From Sphingomonas leidyi (GTDB lineage Bacteria; Pseudomonadota; Alphaproteobacteria; Sphingomonadales; Sphingomonadaceae): a stretch of 64,000 nucleotides of DNA. A program made the translations under genes and the position numbers. The stretch covers positions 868,001 to 932,000 of the forward strand of contig NZ_JAASQV010000002.1 in NCBI RefSeq assembly GCF_011761945.1, read 5' to 3'. Shown one piece after another: positions 63,541 through 64,000 of this stretch (within the stretch, counting starts at the first letter, position 1; every line of letters starts with the position of its first letter). The notes beneath the pieces are model-generated. The model saw only the letters and a program-made list of their open reading frames with translations. It had not been told where the DNA came from and searched no databases.

Positions 63541-63930
63541 ATGCTGAGGCCCGAGGTTTCCACCGCGCGGAGGCTAAGACGGGAGATGCAGCTCCCCGAA
63601 GTGCTGCTCTGGCAGGCGCTTCGCGGGGCGAAGACCGGGATCAAGTTTCGCCGGCAACATCCGGTAGGTCCCCATGTAGTGGATTTCTTCGCGCGTGAGC
63701 CTTCGTTGATCATCGAAGTCGATGGCGAGGCGCACGAACGAGGAAATCGGCCAGAGCGTGACGAATTGCGTGACCGATTTTTGAACGAGAACGGGTACAG
63801 GGTAATGCGGGTGCGTGCAGTAGATGTGCTGCAAGACTTGGGAGCGGTCGTTTCGTCGATCATCTTCCTTGCCGAACGCCCCCTCCACCATGCTTCGCAT
63901 GGTCCCCCTCCCCGTTCCGGGGAGGAATGA
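63541..63930 (+). CDS. DUF559 endonuclease-like protein
   Basis: 129-aa protein of the DUF559 family, related to Vsr and other PD-(D/E)xK nucleases. Candidate catalytic residues are the Glu in LPEVLLWQAL, the Asp in HVVDFF and the pair in IIEVDGEAH, with basic RRQHPVG between. The last 16 residues (PLHHASHGPPPRSGEE) are encoded by the right inverted repeat. GGAGGGAGG before the ATG lies right at the end of the left repeat. Its substrate is unknown; it could act on DNA of the repeats themselves. Confidence 0.85.
   Translation: MLRPEVSTARRLRREMQLPEVLLWQALRGAKTGIKFRRQHPVGPHVVDFFAREPSLIIEVDGEAHERGNRPERDELRDRFLNENGYRVMRVRAVDVLQDLGAVVSSIIFLAERPLHHASHGPPPRSGEE
63879..63928 (-). repeat. Right inverted repeat of the DUF559 cassette
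   Basis: 50 bp, reverse complement of the left repeat except that the apical stem is ACCATGC-GAA-GCATGGT in place of ACCGCC-GAA-GGCGGT: pairing is kept although the bases differ. The other end (GGGGAGGA) supplies the probable ribosome-binding site of pntAB. Confidence 0.9.
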
Positions 63931-63933
63931 TAA

Positions 63934-64000
63934 GTGGACTTCATCTCGATCCTGTCGATCTTCGTGCTGGCGTGCTTCGTCGGCTATTACGTGGTCTGGT
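63934..64000 (+). CDS. pntAB: NAD(P) transhydrogenase subunit alpha, part 2 (partial)
   Basis: Start of the small membrane subunit, cut by the window edge: the frame reads MDFISILSIFVLACFVGYYV and continues, matching the N-terminal hydrophobic segment of PntAB. The start is GTG at 63934; GGGGAGGA from the adjacent inverted repeat lies 8-13 bp before it. Confidence 0.85.
   Translation, partial: MDFISILSIFVLACFVGYYVVW

Larger units (their letters stand above)
63483..63928 (+). mobile_element. Candidate DUF559 mobile cassette bounded by inverted repeats
   Basis: A 446-bp unit made of a left repeat, one DUF559 nuclease-like gene and a right repeat in reverse orientation. It lies exactly between pntAA and pntAB, which are normally contiguous. 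The arrangement resembles a nuclease-encoding unit tied to REP-like repeats. No transposase or clear target-site duplication is seen, so mobility is inferred. Confidence 0.55.

Overview
The window is a GC-rich (about two thirds G+C) stretch of chromosome from an alphaproteobacterium, most likely a Sphingomonas-type member of the Sphingomonadales. The assignment rests on gene families and gene orders: CcrM next to RNase HII, a CtrA-type site, the Suv3-like helicase / S4 protein / FdxA / CarD block, an FzlA-like GST, the aa3 oxidase subunit IV / PntA start, a TonB-dependent receptor with a GlcNAc cluster, and short G+C-rich inverted repeats between genes. No rRNA, CRISPR, prophage or classical IS transposase was seen. 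Genes are tightly packed with many ATGA/GTGA overlaps.

Layout. 1-4 kb: prfC, an aldose epimerase-like protein, an SDR oxidoreductase and a small membrane protein. 4-9 kb: pheT, pheS, a clear terminator, rplT, rpmI, hisN. 9-12 kb: an outer-membrane phospholipase A, an exported peroxiredoxin and a diguanylate cyclase. 12.1-12.5 kb: a sigma-54 promoter ahead of two tiny membrane-protein genes of unknown function. 12.7-16.3 kb (minus): PEBP-like protein, FzlA-like GST, a secreted protein, an M23 peptidase. 16.5-20.8 kb: Suv3-like helicase, S4 protein, fdxA, carD. 20.9-25 kb: two DUF2807 proteins, pdeM, a lipoprotein, an M20 dipeptidase.

25-38.3 kb is the main catabolic locus, for N-acetylglucosamine and chito-oligosaccharides. 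nagA, a NagB-II-type SIS deaminase and a GntR regulator run leftward. Divergently run a TonB-dependent receptor, a GH20 hexosaminidase, a fused EIIA-HPr-EI phosphotransferase and a NagE-type EIICB, followed by a 2OG-Fe dioxygenase. The 230-bp divergent region carries a cluster of GTACC/GGTAC and CTGGTCTG motifs, probably the regulator's operators. The inferred route is: receptor imports oligosaccharide, hexosaminidase trims it, the PTS takes up and phosphorylates GlcNAc, NagA deacetylates and the SIS protein deaminates to fructose-6-phosphate, which Pgi and GlmM (also in this window) connect to glycolysis and wall synthesis.

38.3-50 kb: tRNA-Arg(CCG) with a duplicated downstream repeat, a LytS-type kinase, nth, dapB, sirtuin, lepB-rnc-era plus a nitrilase homologue lacking its catalytic Cys, pgi, phnA-like, glutathione reductase. 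50.5-59.3 kb: dicarboxylate symporter, glmM, a ThiD-VOC fusion, rnhB, ccrM with DnaA boxes and GANTC sites upstream, folP, a membrane LytTR regulator. 59.4-64 kb: DUF2306 protein, AlkD-like protein, a sigma-54 activator, the aa3 subunit IV, pntAA, and a DUF559 nuclease gene bounded by about 50-bp inverted repeats that sits between pntAA and pntAB. This last cassette and the sigma-54 small-protein operon are the best candidates for undescribed biology.
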